A stretch of 23,229 nucleotides of DNA. Source: an uncultured bacterium (GTDB lineage Bacteria; Bacillota; Clostridia; Peptostreptococcales; Anaerovoracaceae). Shown piece by piece: positions 1 through 7,685 of the stretch. Location: assembly GCA_905214225.1 (NCBI GenBank), contig CAJMLL010000037.1:1-23229 (forward strand), given 5' to 3'. The notes beneath the pieces are model-generated. The model worked only from the letters and a program-made list of their open reading frames with translations, was not told where the DNA came from and ran no database searches. Every line of letters begins with the position of its first letter. Position 1 is the stretch's first letter. A program made the position numbers and the translations under genes.

Positions 1-284
1 GTCAAAAATATTATGTTTTTTCACTGTCCTCTTGACGGGGAGCAGTTCAGAAGCGCCGGACGGGTACCCGGGAACCTTGCGATCGTCTAATGAGCAGATC
101 TACAAGCCGGTACCGCGTCAACTTGCAGCACCGGACGTGATTGCTTTAGGAATCTATGTAATGTCGAAAATATCGATCCTGAATGATGGCTTTAGGAAAA
201 GCCTGATCTATATGCAGTCCGCTGATCCGGATGTCCGGATCTGGCGGCTGTTATCAACTTTATCTATATCTTCATGCGAGGGGA
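1..284. other. Window edge, no supported gene
   Basis: No convincing gene is seen. The open frame on the plus strand here has no ribosome binding site and no recognisable domain. Two small inverted repeats are present. One is GGCTTT-AGGA-AAAGCC at 188-203. The other is an 18 bp near-palindrome, GATCCGGA-TG-TCCGGATC, at 224-241. Both lie just downstream of the minus-strand hsp20 stop, but neither is followed on that strand by a run of T, so neither is a clear terminator. Confidence 0.5.
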
Positions 285-710
285 TTAACCTTCGATCTGA
301 ATGAAGTGGTTCTGTTCAACCTGAGGTTTCTGCTCCGGCTTTGGAATGCAGACGGTCAGAACACCATTGTCGAACTTTGCCTTGATGTCGTTTTCGGTAA
401 TATTCTTGCCGACGTAGAAGCTTCTGGAGCAGGTGCCCTGGAAACGCTCGCGGCGCAGGTACTTACCGTTATCATCCTTTTCATCATTGTTCTTATTGGT
501 TGTAGCTTCAAAACTCAGTACTCCGTTCTTCAGCTGCAGCTTTACATCTTCTTTCTTGAATCCTGGCAGATCCATCATCAGTTCATAGTGGTCTCCGGCG
601 TCCTTTACGTCGCTCTTCATCAGTGTCGTATCGGTGCTGACGGTCGGCCAGTCCATGAAATCATCAAAATCATCAAAGAATCCATTTCTGAAAATGCTCG
701 GTAACATCAT
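285..710 (-). CDS. Small heat-shock protein, Hsp20/alpha-crystallin family
   Basis: A 141-residue ATP-independent holdase chaperone that would bind unfolding proteins in the cytoplasm. The alpha-crystallin domain spans about residues 33-135, with the family pattern MDLPGFKKEDVKLQLKNGVL followed by RRERFQGTCSRSF and a late FDNGVLTVCIPK strand. The C-terminus HFIQIEG carries the I-x-I anchor used for oligomer assembly. The length is normal for the family. The first of two adjacent ATG codons is chosen because an AGGAGG (719-724) lies 8 bases upstream. A consensus promoter overlapped by a CIRCE operator lies about 100 bases upstream, so HrcA repression with heat induction is expected. The gene stands alone. 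The family call is firm. Confidence 0.96.
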   Translation of the reverse strand: MMLPSIFRNGFFDDFDDFMDWPTVSTDTTLMKSDVKDAGDHYELMMDLPGFKKEDVKLQLKNGVLSFEATTNKNNDEKDDNGKYLRRERFQGTCSRSFYVGKNITENDIKAKFDNGVLTVCIPKPEQKPQVEQNHFIQIEG

Positions 711-807
711 AACGAAAACCTCCTTTTATGTTCACACCCCTTCCGGATTTTCATCCTTCCGGAATGTTTCCATCTACTCTCTAATCTCTATCCCTTTGAC
801 AATTCTT

Positions 808-835
808 ATTATACTCATTTTGTTAGCACTGTCAA
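808..835 (-). promoter_or_regulatory. Sigma-A promoter of the Hsp20 gene
   Basis: Read on the minus strand, TTGACA (835-830) and TATAAT (813-808) are both perfect consensus boxes, separated by 16 bases. The predicted transcript starts near 801, giving a leader of about 90 bases. The -35 box lies partly inside the CIRCE element, so bound HrcA would block RNA polymerase directly. Confidence 0.85.
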
Positions 836-849
836 CATGTGAGTGCTAA
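823..849. promoter_or_regulatory. CIRCE operator (HrcA binding site)
   Basis: The two arms are TTAGCACTG and GAGTGCTAA, separated by 9 bases. This matches the CIRCE consensus TTAGCACTC-N9-GAGTGCTAA at 17 of 18 arm positions. The one deviation (G831) makes the overlapping -35 box a perfect TTGACA on the minus strand. CIRCE sites are bound by the HrcA repressor, which is inactivated under heat stress. Confidence 0.92.
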
Positions 850-1261
850 AAATTTTAAAAAAGTTTGGGTATTCTGGAGAGAATCGCTGTAAAACGTTGG
901 AATTCTGCGGTTTTTGAATTTAAATTGTTTCAATGATTTTCAGATTTTATTCTGGATCTGTCGCAGGTTGATGGGAAATCACAAGTACGATTGAGAAATA
1001 AAGCATCATATTTGATGGCCGGGATAAGCAGACGGCGGGATTCAGCTTCTGAAATGGAGAGCTTTACTCATCCGGCAGAAAGATATCGCTGCTGTGGCGC
1101 TGGAAATGGTGATCGTCCACGATAACTACAGAGAGAAAAGTGGGTTATTAATTTCACAATATCGGCTTTTCCTTGAAACTCAACATCTATATGTTAAGAT
1201 AAAAGATAAGAAAAGTTGGTTGATATTACAAGAAAAACAGGAGTTTTATGGAGGACAGACA
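850..1261. other. Intergenic region upstream of the B3/B4 gene
   Basis: About 410 bases between the CIRCE element and the chosen start of the B3/B4 gene. The B3/B4 frame is open back to 1094, but that part has no good ribosome binding site and no family similarity, and a promoter-like sequence lies inside it. I therefore treat it as non-coding. I see nothing else recognisable. Confidence 0.5.
1173..1200 (+). promoter_or_regulatory. Putative promoter of the B3/B4 gene
   Basis: TTGAAA (1173-1178) and TAAGAT (1195-1200) are 16 bases apart, and TG one base before the -10 gives an extended -10 (TGT-TAAGAT). It lies about 60 bases upstream of the TTG start. The -10 matches consensus at only 4 of 6 positions, so the call is tentative. 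Confidence 0.45.
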
Positions 1262-1963
1262 TTGAAATTTGAGGTTGAGAAGGAAGTATTCAAGCTTCTG
1301 CCGGAATATATCGTTGGAATCGTTACGGTAGACGGAATTGACAATCACGGAGAAAATGGGGAAATCGAGGAACTGCTCAGCAATGCGGTCAGCGAATGCA
1401 GCAGCGCCTTTGAAGGCATCAAGGCCAAGAAGGCGGACGAGGTCCAGCCTTACCGCGAGGCCTTCCGCAAGATCGGCATCAATCCGAACCGTTACATGTG
1501 CTCAATCGAGGCACTGATTGACCGTATCTCCAAAGGAAAGGGAATGCCGCATATCAACCCGGCAGTTGACCTGGGAAATGCGGTTTCCCTGAAGTATCGT
1601 CTCCCGATCGGCGCCCATGACAATGGAACGATTGAGGATGCGCTGATGGTCCGCTACACCAGAGAAGGGGACGTTTTTATCCCGTTTGGTTCGACAGAGC
1701 CGGACAACCCGAAGGATGGGGAGGTCGTCTACGCCTCCGGAAATCAGGTCCGCACCCGCCGCTGGACCTGGCGCCAGAGCCAGATCGGAGAAATTACGGA
1801 AGACACCACCGCCATCCAGTTCCCGATCGACGGATTCTCCGACTTCAACAGGGAGCAGGTAGAAGCCGCCAGAGACGAGCTGGCAGACCTTCTTAAGAAG
1901 TATTTCGGCGGAACCGTTCACACCGGTATGGTGGACGTGCAGAATCCGGTTTATGAGGACTAG
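1262..1963 (+). CDS. B3/B4 tRNA-binding-domain protein
   Basis: A 233-residue stand-alone B3/B4 domain, the fold that in the phenylalanyl-tRNA synthetase beta subunit contributes to editing. Free-standing members are thought to act in tRNA or aminoacyl-tRNA quality control, but the substrate is unknown. Visible family features are PYREAFRKIGINPNRY (about 63-78), an HINPAVDLGNAVSLKY stretch (about 97-112), LPIGAHD (114-120) and a late RRWTWRQS segment (167-174). The start is a TTG at 1262, placed 7 bases after GGAGG (1250-1254). This removes 56 upstream residues of the open frame that look unlike the family and gives the usual length. An ATG at 1248 is in another frame and stops after five codons. 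Confidence 0.88.
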   Translation: MKFEVEKEVFKLLPEYIVGIVTVDGIDNHGENGEIEELLSNAVSECSSAFEGIKAKKADEVQPYREAFRKIGINPNRYMCSIEALIDRISKGKGMPHINPAVDLGNAVSLKYRLPIGAHDNGTIEDALMVRYTREGDVFIPFGSTEPDNPKDGEVVYASGNQVRTRRWTWRQSQIGEITEDTTAIQFPIDGFSDFNREQVEAARDELADLLKKYFGGTVHTGMVDVQNPVYED

Positions 1964-2089
1964 CTTTTTCCTTGCGCATTGATTTTTGTCAACTATTACT
2001 GTGCAGGGAGATATTAAGATATCGTATACTATATAATAGAAGAAATATATCGGATATATAGTGAAGAATGTGAAAATGGAGGTAAAAGA

Positions 2090-3280
2090 ATGATTGCAAA
2101 TTCAATGATCCCGCTGGTGCAGGGCAATTCCGCAGTCAGAGCGATGTTTGAAAAGGGAAAGCAGATGGCTGCAATTTACGGTGAGGAGAATGTCTACGAT
2201 TTCAGCCTGGGCAACCCGAACCTGTATCCGCCGGAAGCAGTAAAAGATTCGATTATTGATATCCTGAACACAGAAGATCCGCACAAGGTGCACGGATACA
2301 TGTCCAACGCGGGATTTGAATCCACCAGAAAGGCAATTGCGGATAACCTGAATAAGCGCTTTAACACAGATTTCGGCGCAAAGAACATCATTATGACGGT
2401 CGGCGCCGGCTCTGCAATCAATGTTGCGCTGAGAACCATCCTGGACCCGGGCGATGAAGTCATCGTATTTGCTCCGTACTTCGTTGAATACAGAAATTAT
2501 ATTGCGAACTATCACGGCGTGACGATTGAAGTTTCCCCGAATCCGGAGCACGGTTTCATGCCGGACATGAAGGAGTTTGCCTATAAGATCAACAGAAGAA
2601 CCAGAGCGGTCATCATAAATACGCCGAACAACCCGACCGGTGCGATTTACCCGGATACCGTCATCAAGCAGATCGGCGACATCCTGGCTGCCAAGGAGCG
2701 TGAACTGGGAACCACGATCTACCTGATCTCTGATGAGCCGTACAGAGAGCTGATTTACACCGACAAGCCGATTGTCTGCACATCCAAGTTCTATGACGAT
2801 ACGCTGATTGCCTATTCCTTCAGTAAGTCCCTGTCCCTTCCGGGAGAGAGAATCGGATACCTGGCCATTCCGGACATGTCCGACCAGTCTGCTGAGTTTA
2901 TCGAGGCTGCAACGATCGCAAACAGAATCTGCGGCGATGTAAATGCGCCGTCCCTCATGCAGCTGACGATTGAGCGCTGCCTGGATGAGAAGGTAGACAT
3001 TGACTACTACAAAAAGAATGCGGAAGATCTGTATGATATCGTCACATCAGCCGGTTTCGAGTGCGTCAAGCCGGAAGGAGCCTTCTATCTGTGGATGAAG
3101 TCACCGGTTCCGAACGAGAAGAGATTCGTAGAGGCTGCTGAGGAAGAGCACATCATCCTGGTTCCGGGAAGCTCCTTCGCAGGACCTGGAAATGTCAGGC
3201 TCTCCTTCTGCGTATCTCATGAAATGATTGAGCGCTCCAGAGATGCCTTCATGAGACTTGGAGAGAAATATTTCAAGTAA
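2090..3280 (+). CDS. Pyridoxal-phosphate-dependent aminotransferase, class I/II (fold type I)
   Basis: A 396-residue cytoplasmic aminotransferase of the aspartate-aminotransferase superfamily. Visible active-site features in order are the glycine-rich VGAGSAI cofactor-phosphate region (104-110), PNNPTG (179-184), the pyridine-nitrogen aspartate in SDEPY (D215), the Schiff-base lysine in SFSKSLSLPGERIG (K246) and the substrate-carboxylate arginine in GNVRLSFC (R370). The length is typical. The start follows GGAGG (2078-2082) by 7 bases. The amino-acid substrate cannot be read from the motifs. It is probably transcribed alone, from a region rich in -10-like sequences (TATACT at 2025-2030, TATAAT at 2032-2037) without a good -35, and it ends before the bidirectional terminator at 3415-3466. 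Confidence 0.95.
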   Translation: MIANSMIPLVQGNSAVRAMFEKGKQMAAIYGEENVYDFSLGNPNLYPPEAVKDSIIDILNTEDPHKVHGYMSNAGFESTRKAIADNLNKRFNTDFGAKNIIMTVGAGSAINVALRTILDPGDEVIVFAPYFVEYRNYIANYHGVTIEVSPNPEHGFMPDMKEFAYKINRRTRAVIINTPNNPTGAIYPDTVIKQIGDILAAKERELGTTIYLISDEPYRELIYTDKPIVCTSKFYDDTLIAYSFSKSLSLPGERIGYLAIPDMSDQSAEFIEAATIANRICGDVNAPSLMQLTIERCLDEKVDIDYYKKNAEDLYDIVTSAGFECVKPEGAFYLWMKSPVPNEKRFVEAAEEEHIILVPGSSFAGPGNVRLSFCVSHEMIERSRDAFMRLGEKYFK

Positions 3281-3408
3281 GAATATAAAGAGAGGGCGAC
3301 AGGACAAAAAGTGACGGAGCAAGGCCGCTGCCCGGCTGTGTCTGGCTGATGACAGAGCCTGATCCAAGGCAGGGAACCGGCCGCCGTCAGAGACTGCGCC
3401 TTTCACGT

Positions 3409-3466
3409 AAAAAGGGAACTGCCTCCTGTGAACATGAAGTCACGGGATGGCAGTTCCTGTTTTCTT
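3409..3466. terminator. Bidirectional intrinsic terminator
   Basis: A long stem has outer arms GGAACTGCC (3415-3423) and GGCAGTTCC (3449-3457). The stem continues inward through a single bulge to GTGA/TCAC. A T-rich tail follows on the plus strand (3458-3466), and five A residues precede it (3409-3413), which read as a T-run on the minus strand. It sits between the converging aminotransferase and PHP genes and can serve both. Confidence 0.88.
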
Positions 3467-3497
3467 GCCCGGCTATATTTTGCCGGAACATAATCTT

Positions 3498-4280
3498 CTA
3501 AATGTTGTAATCCCCAAGGATCTTATGCACGACTGATCTGCGGTAAGGCTTGAAAATCAGTCCCAGACCCTGATTGTAGGCTTTAAATCCCCATGTTGCG
3601 GCGAACATGTTCCGCTTCTCATGGCTGAGCTTATAGGTACGCTCTCTTCCGCCGAACGCCGCGATGCCGCCGTTCCTGATGGCGTGGATCATGTCGTTGT
3701 TACACGTGATGTCCTCATCGAAATCCGTGTAAGCAAGTCCGACGTACTTGGCAACGTGGGCGTCCGTGCCGCCTGTGCACGGAAGCTGGAAACGGTCGGC
3801 CAGTTCTCTGGCCTTGACGTTGGAAGACGGTTTCTCACAGGCATTCAGCCCCTCGACAAAGTCCAGATCGGCAAGGATCTCCGGATGTTTCCGGGTGTGC
3901 CAGGTGAACATTGCGCTGGAGCTCTTCATTCCGAATGGATGCGCGACGCCGAGAACTCCGCCGTATTCGTGGACGACTCTGGTCAGAACTTCCAGCCGCA
4001 TTCCGCGGTATTGGAGAAGTTTCAGATTGACACCGTCCGGCAGAATCACGATAAAGTGACCTGCGTTGCGGGTATCGTATTCGATGCCTTTCAGCACGAC
4101 GAAGTCTTCCGGCATCTGCTCCCGGAATGTCTGCCAGTGGTTAAAGCCTTTATATGAATCATGATCGGTGACCAGCATACCGCCGAAGCCCTTACTCTTC
4201 AAGATCTCGGCATATTCCTTGATGGGAATTCTCGCGTCAATGGATCCTTCGGCGGTATGGCAATGCATGTCAAATTTCAT
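3498..4280 (-). CDS. PHP-domain metal-dependent phosphoesterase
   Basis: A 260-residue PHP (polymerase and histidinol phosphatase) domain protein. The metal ligands expected of the family are visible: HCH (H6, H8) in the N-terminal MKFDMHCHT, TDHD (D39, H40), E67, H75, H114 in VAHPFG, and GTDAH (D173, H175). Close relatives hydrolyse phosphoesters such as nucleoside 3',5'-bisphosphates or short oligonucleotides, but the substrate here cannot be set. The frame is open a further 38 codons upstream. The ATG at 4280 is chosen because the conserved PHP start follows immediately, an AAGGAA lies upstream, and a TATAAT (4332-4337, read on the minus strand) falls inside the longer version. It appears monocistronic and shares a terminator with the aminotransferase. 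Confidence 0.93.
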   Translation of the reverse strand: MKFDMHCHTAEGSIDARIPIKEYAEILKSKGFGGMLVTDHDSYKGFNHWQTFREQMPEDFVVLKGIEYDTRNAGHFIVILPDGVNLKLLQYRGMRLEVLTRVVHEYGGVLGVAHPFGMKSSSAMFTWHTRKHPEILADLDFVEGLNACEKPSSNVKARELADRFQLPCTGGTDAHVAKYVGLAYTDFDEDITCNNDMIHAIRNGGIAAFGGRERTYKLSHEKRNMFAATWGFKAYNQGLGLIFKPYRRSVVHKILGDYNI

Positions 4281-4626
4281 CGCATCATTCCTTTCTGTAA
4301 GTCCGGTCTCTGAACCCGACCGGCTACATCTATTATACACTGTTCTAAACCGCCGGAACGCAAAAATGAAGAAGAAATTGTGAAATCTTGGCAATATATG
4401 TAAAATGTGCTGCAGGCACTTTTACTTTTTGTCCAGAATGGCGGCACATACCAGAGCGCTTATGGGGTATAATAATGAGAGACAAAAAAGACGCAGCAAG
4501 AAGCGGAACGGATATCGGCCGGTCCGCGCGATGTCTTGACGCAGCGGCTGCAGATTTCTGATCTGCGGCGGTTATTTAATAGGCAGACCGGATATGTGCA
4601 AGGCCGGCAGAAAGGTGGAACAATTC
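4281..4626. other. Divergent intergenic region, PHP gene and nitroreductase
   Basis: It holds a minus-strand TATAAT (4332-4337) for the PHP gene and a plus-strand TATAAT (4468-4473) for the nitroreductase. Neither has a convincing -35 box. A hairpin GCAGAT-TTCTG-ATCTGC (4550-4566) lies in the nitroreductase leader. A short imperfect hairpin with a T-rich tail is near 4402-4430 and is not next to any gene end. A 20-base stretch at 4387-4406 recurs at 5550-5569 with 18 matches. Confidence 0.4.
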
Positions 4627-5196
4627 ATGGAACTGAAAGAATTATACAGAACTTGCAGAAGCTACCGCGCGTTTAAACAGGATCCGGTTCCGGATGATGT
4701 GGTAGAGGAAATGATGGAAGATGTGCGTATCGCCAGCAGCGCGGCCAATCTCATGCCACTCCGTTACGTTGTCGTTCGTGAGCAGGAAAATGTAGAGAAA
4801 ATGCAGGATCTGGTCGGCTGGGCCGGTTATCTGAAAGGCGCCGGCACTCCGCAGAAGGGACATCAGCCAGTGATGTTCATCGCCCTGATCGAAGCGAAAG
4901 GTGCCGGTGCCTTCGCAGACGTGGATTTGGGAATCGCCGCAAATACCCTTGCCACAGCAGCCTGGGAAAAAGGATTCGGCAGCTGCATCCTCGGAAACAT
5001 TAAAAAGGATGCCATCAAAGAACTTCTCGACATTCCTGAAGAGGATAACCTGCGCCTCGTCATGGCATTCGGAAAGCCAGAACACAAAGCCGAAATCGTC
5101 GAGATGAAAGACGGCGACGTAAAATACTGGCGTGATGAAAACGGCGACTACCATGTTCCGAAGCGCGCGCTGGATGAGATTGTGAAGTACAGATAG
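4627..5196 (+). CDS. Nitroreductase-family flavoprotein
   Basis: A 189-residue protein of the FMN-dependent nitroreductase fold, probably a cytoplasmic NAD(P)H oxidoreductase. Family features are the N-terminal RTCRSYRAFKQDPVP with the FMN-phosphate-binding arginines, ASSAANLMPLRYVVV, the helix VDLGIAANTLATAAWEKGFGSCILGNIKK, and the closing LRLVMAFGKPEHK. Members often function as homodimers. The physiological substrate is not predictable. The ATG at 4627 is chosen because AGGTGG (4613-4618) lies 8 bases upstream; an in-frame ATG at 4594 has no ribosome binding site. It seems to be a single-gene unit. No clear terminator follows immediately. Confidence 0.93.
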   Translation: MELKELYRTCRSYRAFKQDPVPDDVVEEMMEDVRIASSAANLMPLRYVVVREQENVEKMQDLVGWAGYLKGAGTPQKGHQPVMFIALIEAKGAGAFADVDLGIAANTLATAAWEKGFGSCILGNIKKDAIKELLDIPEEDNLRLVMAFGKPEHKAEIVEMKDGDVKYWRDENGDYHVPKRALDEIVKYR

Positions 5197-5621
5197 GGAG
5201 ACCTATCCCCGCGAATCCAAGTGCATATCGCATTTCGTCTGCACGCAGGATGAGCGGCGGAAGGTCCCCCGTCAGGAAATCCCAAGAGCACGAGCCGAAG
5301 GCGAAGTGCGATTGGATGATTTCTACGGCGCATCCAAGAGCCTTGCGACTGGCAGGCTGCTCTCCAGGCCGCTGGCGCAGATCCAGAAACATCCGGGAAA
5401 TCGTGGGGACTGATGCAAACATGTAATGTACTATCAGTCCGCTTACGATTTCCAACGCCTGTCTCTGGCTGCATAGACAGATGTGGAAGAAATTACTTTC
5501 TGGTCGATGGGAGGAAGGAGAGCATCACAGAAACTTAAGCACTTTATTGCCTGGCAATATGTGTAAAATAACATGCAATATAACGTGTTGATCAAGTTGA
5601 TTTACTGACAGAGAAAAACCC
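5197..5621. other. Intergenic segment with a long stem, no gene called
   Basis: The first 280 bases are GC-rich like coding DNA and stay open on the minus strand, but that frame runs into the nitroreductase gene, has no ribosome binding site and contains no domain I recognise. It could be an old gene remnant. The same stretch can fold: ATCGCATTTCG (near 5229-5239) pairs with CGAAGTGCGAT (near 5305-5315) apart from one G-T pair, flanked by ATCCA and TGGAT. From about 5500 the composition turns AT-rich and leads into the repeat element. Confidence 0.3.
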
Positions 5622-6146
5622 TTGGTAAAAAACGCATAAAACGCAATTTTGTACCAACAGGAAAATATTTTGAGTAAGATGATATGATAATCATGATTTC
5701 TACCAAAAAGTTTTCCTTAAGGATGATAACGTCGGGGCAATTGATGCAAGTGATTCGATATATATACATAAATAGTGATAAATATAGAAATGAAAATCAA
5801 CTGGAAGTAAGCTAGTAAAGAGGGAAAATGTTGGCAAGGGAAATAATTATGCTTATGGATGATGTTATTGGAATAGTCTGTACATATACTTGATAAAAAT
5901 GGCGGGAATCGCCTGCTTTTACCAACATAGTTTCCGTGTGATGTAATAGGTAGTTGGTAGATATCGGCAGTTTCAGGTCATTTTACCAAACTGATGCTAT
6001 ATCATTGGTAAGATCTTTGGTTTCGCCGGGATTTTACCTAAAAACGAGAAGGAAGGAAGCATAAATATGCTTTTATCGTCTGCATAAACGGTGAATACGG
6101 CAATAGCTGAAACTATCGTGAGATTAAGTTCTTGTATGCAGTATAC
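5622..6146 (+). repeat. Composite repeat element, copy 1 (five inverted-repeat units)
   Basis: A non-coding AT-rich element built from inverted-repeat units. Units with arms TTGGTA or near variants and TACCAA lie at 5622-5657, 5890-5925, 5954-5989 and 6005-6040; each is exactly 36 bp with 24 bases between the arms. A 37 bp variant is at 5670-5706. The last two units are 15 bases apart. The element closes with GTATGCAGTATAC (6134-6146). A second copy, with the same order and nearly the same spacings, is at 14351-14842. It contains no open frame of interest. It lies between two convergent genes, so it is unlikely to be a promoter operator. Function unknown. Confidence 0.8.
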
Positions 6147-6177
6147 CTGTAACTAAATTCTTGCATTGAGTTACAGG
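6146..6177. other. Perfect 9 bp stem-loop
   Basis: CCTGTAACT and AGTTACAGG enclose a 14-base loop. It follows directly on the end of the composite repeat. It has no T-run on either side, so it is not a standard terminator. Confidence 0.6.
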
Positions 6178-6199
6178 CCACTGGTGGTTTGAATGGAAA

Positions 6200-6233
6200 C
6201 GGCTGCGCCTGTAAATGATATCAGGTGCAGCCG
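6200..6233 (-). terminator. Candidate terminator of the aroEK unit
   Basis: CGGCTGC-G-CCTG pairs with CAGG-T-GCAGCCG across a short loop. On the minus strand it follows the stop of the small membrane protein by about 20 bases and is trailed by GTTTCC, a weak T-run. It is the best terminator candidate for the minus-strand unit above it. Confidence 0.5.
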
Positions 6234-6251
6234 CCACACATCTTCATTTTT

Positions 6252-6485
6252 CTATTTATCCCTTTGAGAAATTTTCACTCCACAGATAAAAAGCAGTGTA
6301 TCTGAGAGGATGTTAATTCCAAGTAATATCGCATCGATGAGCATTTTGCAGTCATAGTGATATGCAGGTAAATCGCTGGAATCAAAAGGCATAATTTGAC
6401 CGATTAATTGAGCTCCTATGATTGTAATGGCTGCGATAAGCACTGCAAACACAAGCAATAATGCATAAACCCGGTGCTTCTTCAT
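6252..6485 (-). CDS. Small two-helix membrane protein, unknown function
   Basis: A 77-residue protein with a short basic N-terminus (MKKHR), a first hydrophobic helix at about residues 7-30, a loop containing PAYHYDCK, a second helix at about 48-69, and a charged tail ending KISQRDK. Both ends should face the cytoplasm. I do not recognise the family. It starts 15 bases after the aroEK stop, and its AAGGAGG overlaps that stop, so the two are very likely co-transcribed and translationally coupled. Nothing in the sequence links it mechanistically to the shikimate pathway. Confidence 0.75.
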   Translation of the reverse strand: MKKHRVYALLLVFAVLIAAITIIGAQLIGQIMPFDSSDLPAYHYDCKMLIDAILLGINILSDTLLFICGVKISQRDK

Positions 6486-6500
6486 AGAAAAAATCCCTCC

Positions 6501-7685
6501 TTAGAGCTCCTGGTTATTATCAATAAAGTAATCGCTCCAGGAGTCGTACAGATCGGCGCGCTCATCGTAGAGTTTTTTCAGTTCTTCTGGTTCTGGTGAG
6601 TAGTCGTCGATCTCGAGCTTATCGAGGTCGCGCTTGATCCAGATGATGCGTCCGTTCTGTTTCATCAGGCTGTAGTTGGCTTTACGGGTGACGATTCCGC
6701 TGCCGGCAGCGATGATGATGCCGTTTTTCTTGCAGAGTCTGCGGAGGCATTCGGTTTCTTTGTTCCGGAAATAGTCTTCACCTTTTTCTTTGATGATTTT
6801 CCGACGGCTCATTCCTTCGTTTTTCTCAATGCAGGTATCCAGATCATAAAAATCGCGGTTCCTTGCTTTTGCCATTTGTCCGCCGAGATAGGTCTTTCCG
6901 GCACCCGGCATTCCGATGAGAATGTAGTTCAGCTTCTGGCTGCGGATTTCATAGATGGCCGTGTCGATGTCGTCATCGGAAATTTCCTTCTGCTGGAAGA
7001 GCTCGCTTGCCTGCTTGATCTCTGCGACCAGCATGGAAATTCCTCCTGCGCACGGAATACCGTGGGACATGGCGTCCAGAATGAACCAGGTCTTGTCCGG
7101 GTTGTAGATGACGTCGACGGCTCCGCAGCAGTGCGGGAATTCCCGGATGTCGATCAGGGAGCGGCCGTTGTCCGGATACATGCCGACCGGCGTAGTATTA
7201 ATGATGATTTCCGCGTCCTTCGCTTTTTCGTAAATATTATCGTAGTTAAGTCCTCCGGTTCTGGAGGCAATTGCGATGTCTGCGGCTTTCCGGTCTTTCA
7301 GGACCTGACGGACGGTGTGGGATACGCCTCCGCTGCCGAGAATCAGGCATTTCTTTCCCGTGACATCGATTTCATTTCTGTCCAGAAGATAGCAGAACCC
7401 GAAGTAATCGGTGTTATAGCCCTTCAGTTTTCCAAACTCCCGGATGATCGTATTCACACTGCCGGTTGCCAGAGCTTCCGGAGAAATCTCATCGCAGTAA
7501 TCGATGACCTTCTGCTTATATGGAAGCGTGACATTGAATCCGTCATAGTCGTGATCCCGGAGTCTTGATTCCAGTTCTTCTTCGCTGGTTTCCAGCAGTT
7601 CATAGGTGTAATTTCCGAACATCTGATGTATCGGCACAGAATAACTGTATTCCAGCCCCTTGCCGATCAATCCAAACTTTCCCAT
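6501..7685 (-). CDS. aroE: Bifunctional shikimate dehydrogenase / shikimate kinase fusion
   Basis: A 394-residue fusion of two consecutive aromatic-pathway enzymes. Residues 1 to about 250 are AroE, which reduces 3-dehydroshikimate with NADPH. Visible are the shikimate-site SYSVPIH (14-20), NVTLPYK with catalytic K57, GYNTD with D93, the nucleotide-binding GSGGVS (117-122) and NTTPVGMYP (163-171). Residues about 253-394 resemble AroK: Walker A GMPGAGKT (258-265), DLD (281-283), FRNKE with R307 and E310, and R376. The kinase half is only about 140 residues against a usual 165-175. The GGG shikimate loop reads GSG (328-330), and the lid lacks the usual RPL motif. Shikimate phosphorylation by this half is therefore likely but not certain. 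The ATG at 7685 follows AGGAGG by 9 bases; 61 upstream codons of open frame are rejected. Confidence 0.93.
   Translation of the reverse strand: MGKFGLIGKGLEYSYSVPIHQMFGNYTYELLETSEEELESRLRDHDYDGFNVTLPYKQKVIDYCDEISPEALATGSVNTIIREFGKLKGYNTDYFGFCYLLDRNEIDVTGKKCLILGSGGVSHTVRQVLKDRKAADIAIASRTGGLNYDNIYEKAKDAEIIINTTPVGMYPDNGRSLIDIREFPHCCGAVDVIYNPDKTWFILDAMSHGIPCAGGISMLVAEIKQASELFQQKEISDDDIDTAIYEIRSQKLNYILIGMPGAGKTYLGGQMAKARNRDFYDLDTCIEKNEGMSRRKIIKEKGEDYFRNKETECLRRLCKKNGIIIAAGSGIVTRKANYSLMKQNGRIIWIKRDLDKLEIDDYSPEPEELKKLYDERADLYDSWSDYFIDNNQEL

Noticed and set aside
231..704. 157-residue open frame on the plus strand
   Set aside because: It is the reverse strand of the Hsp20 gene, with no ribosome binding site and no domain.
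1094..1261. 56-residue N-terminal extension of the B3/B4 protein
   Set aside because: It has no ribosome binding site at the ATG, no family similarity, and a promoter-like sequence inside it; a TTG with GGAGG at the right distance gives the normal family length.
2010..2023. GATAT-TAAG-ATATC as an operator for the aminotransferase
   Set aside because: It is short and made of AT-rich sequence where such repeats arise easily by chance, and the promoter itself is not defined.
5060..5474. Two open frames of 108 and 131 residues on the minus strand after the nitroreductase
   Set aside because: Both overlap the nitroreductase gene, lack ribosome binding sites and show no recognisable domain. At most the 5200-5455 part is a remnant.
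5622..6040. 36 bp palindromic repeats could be a CRISPR array
   Set aside because: The unit interiors differ, the distances between units vary widely (12 to 183 bases), and no cas genes are nearby. Only the 6-base arms are conserved.
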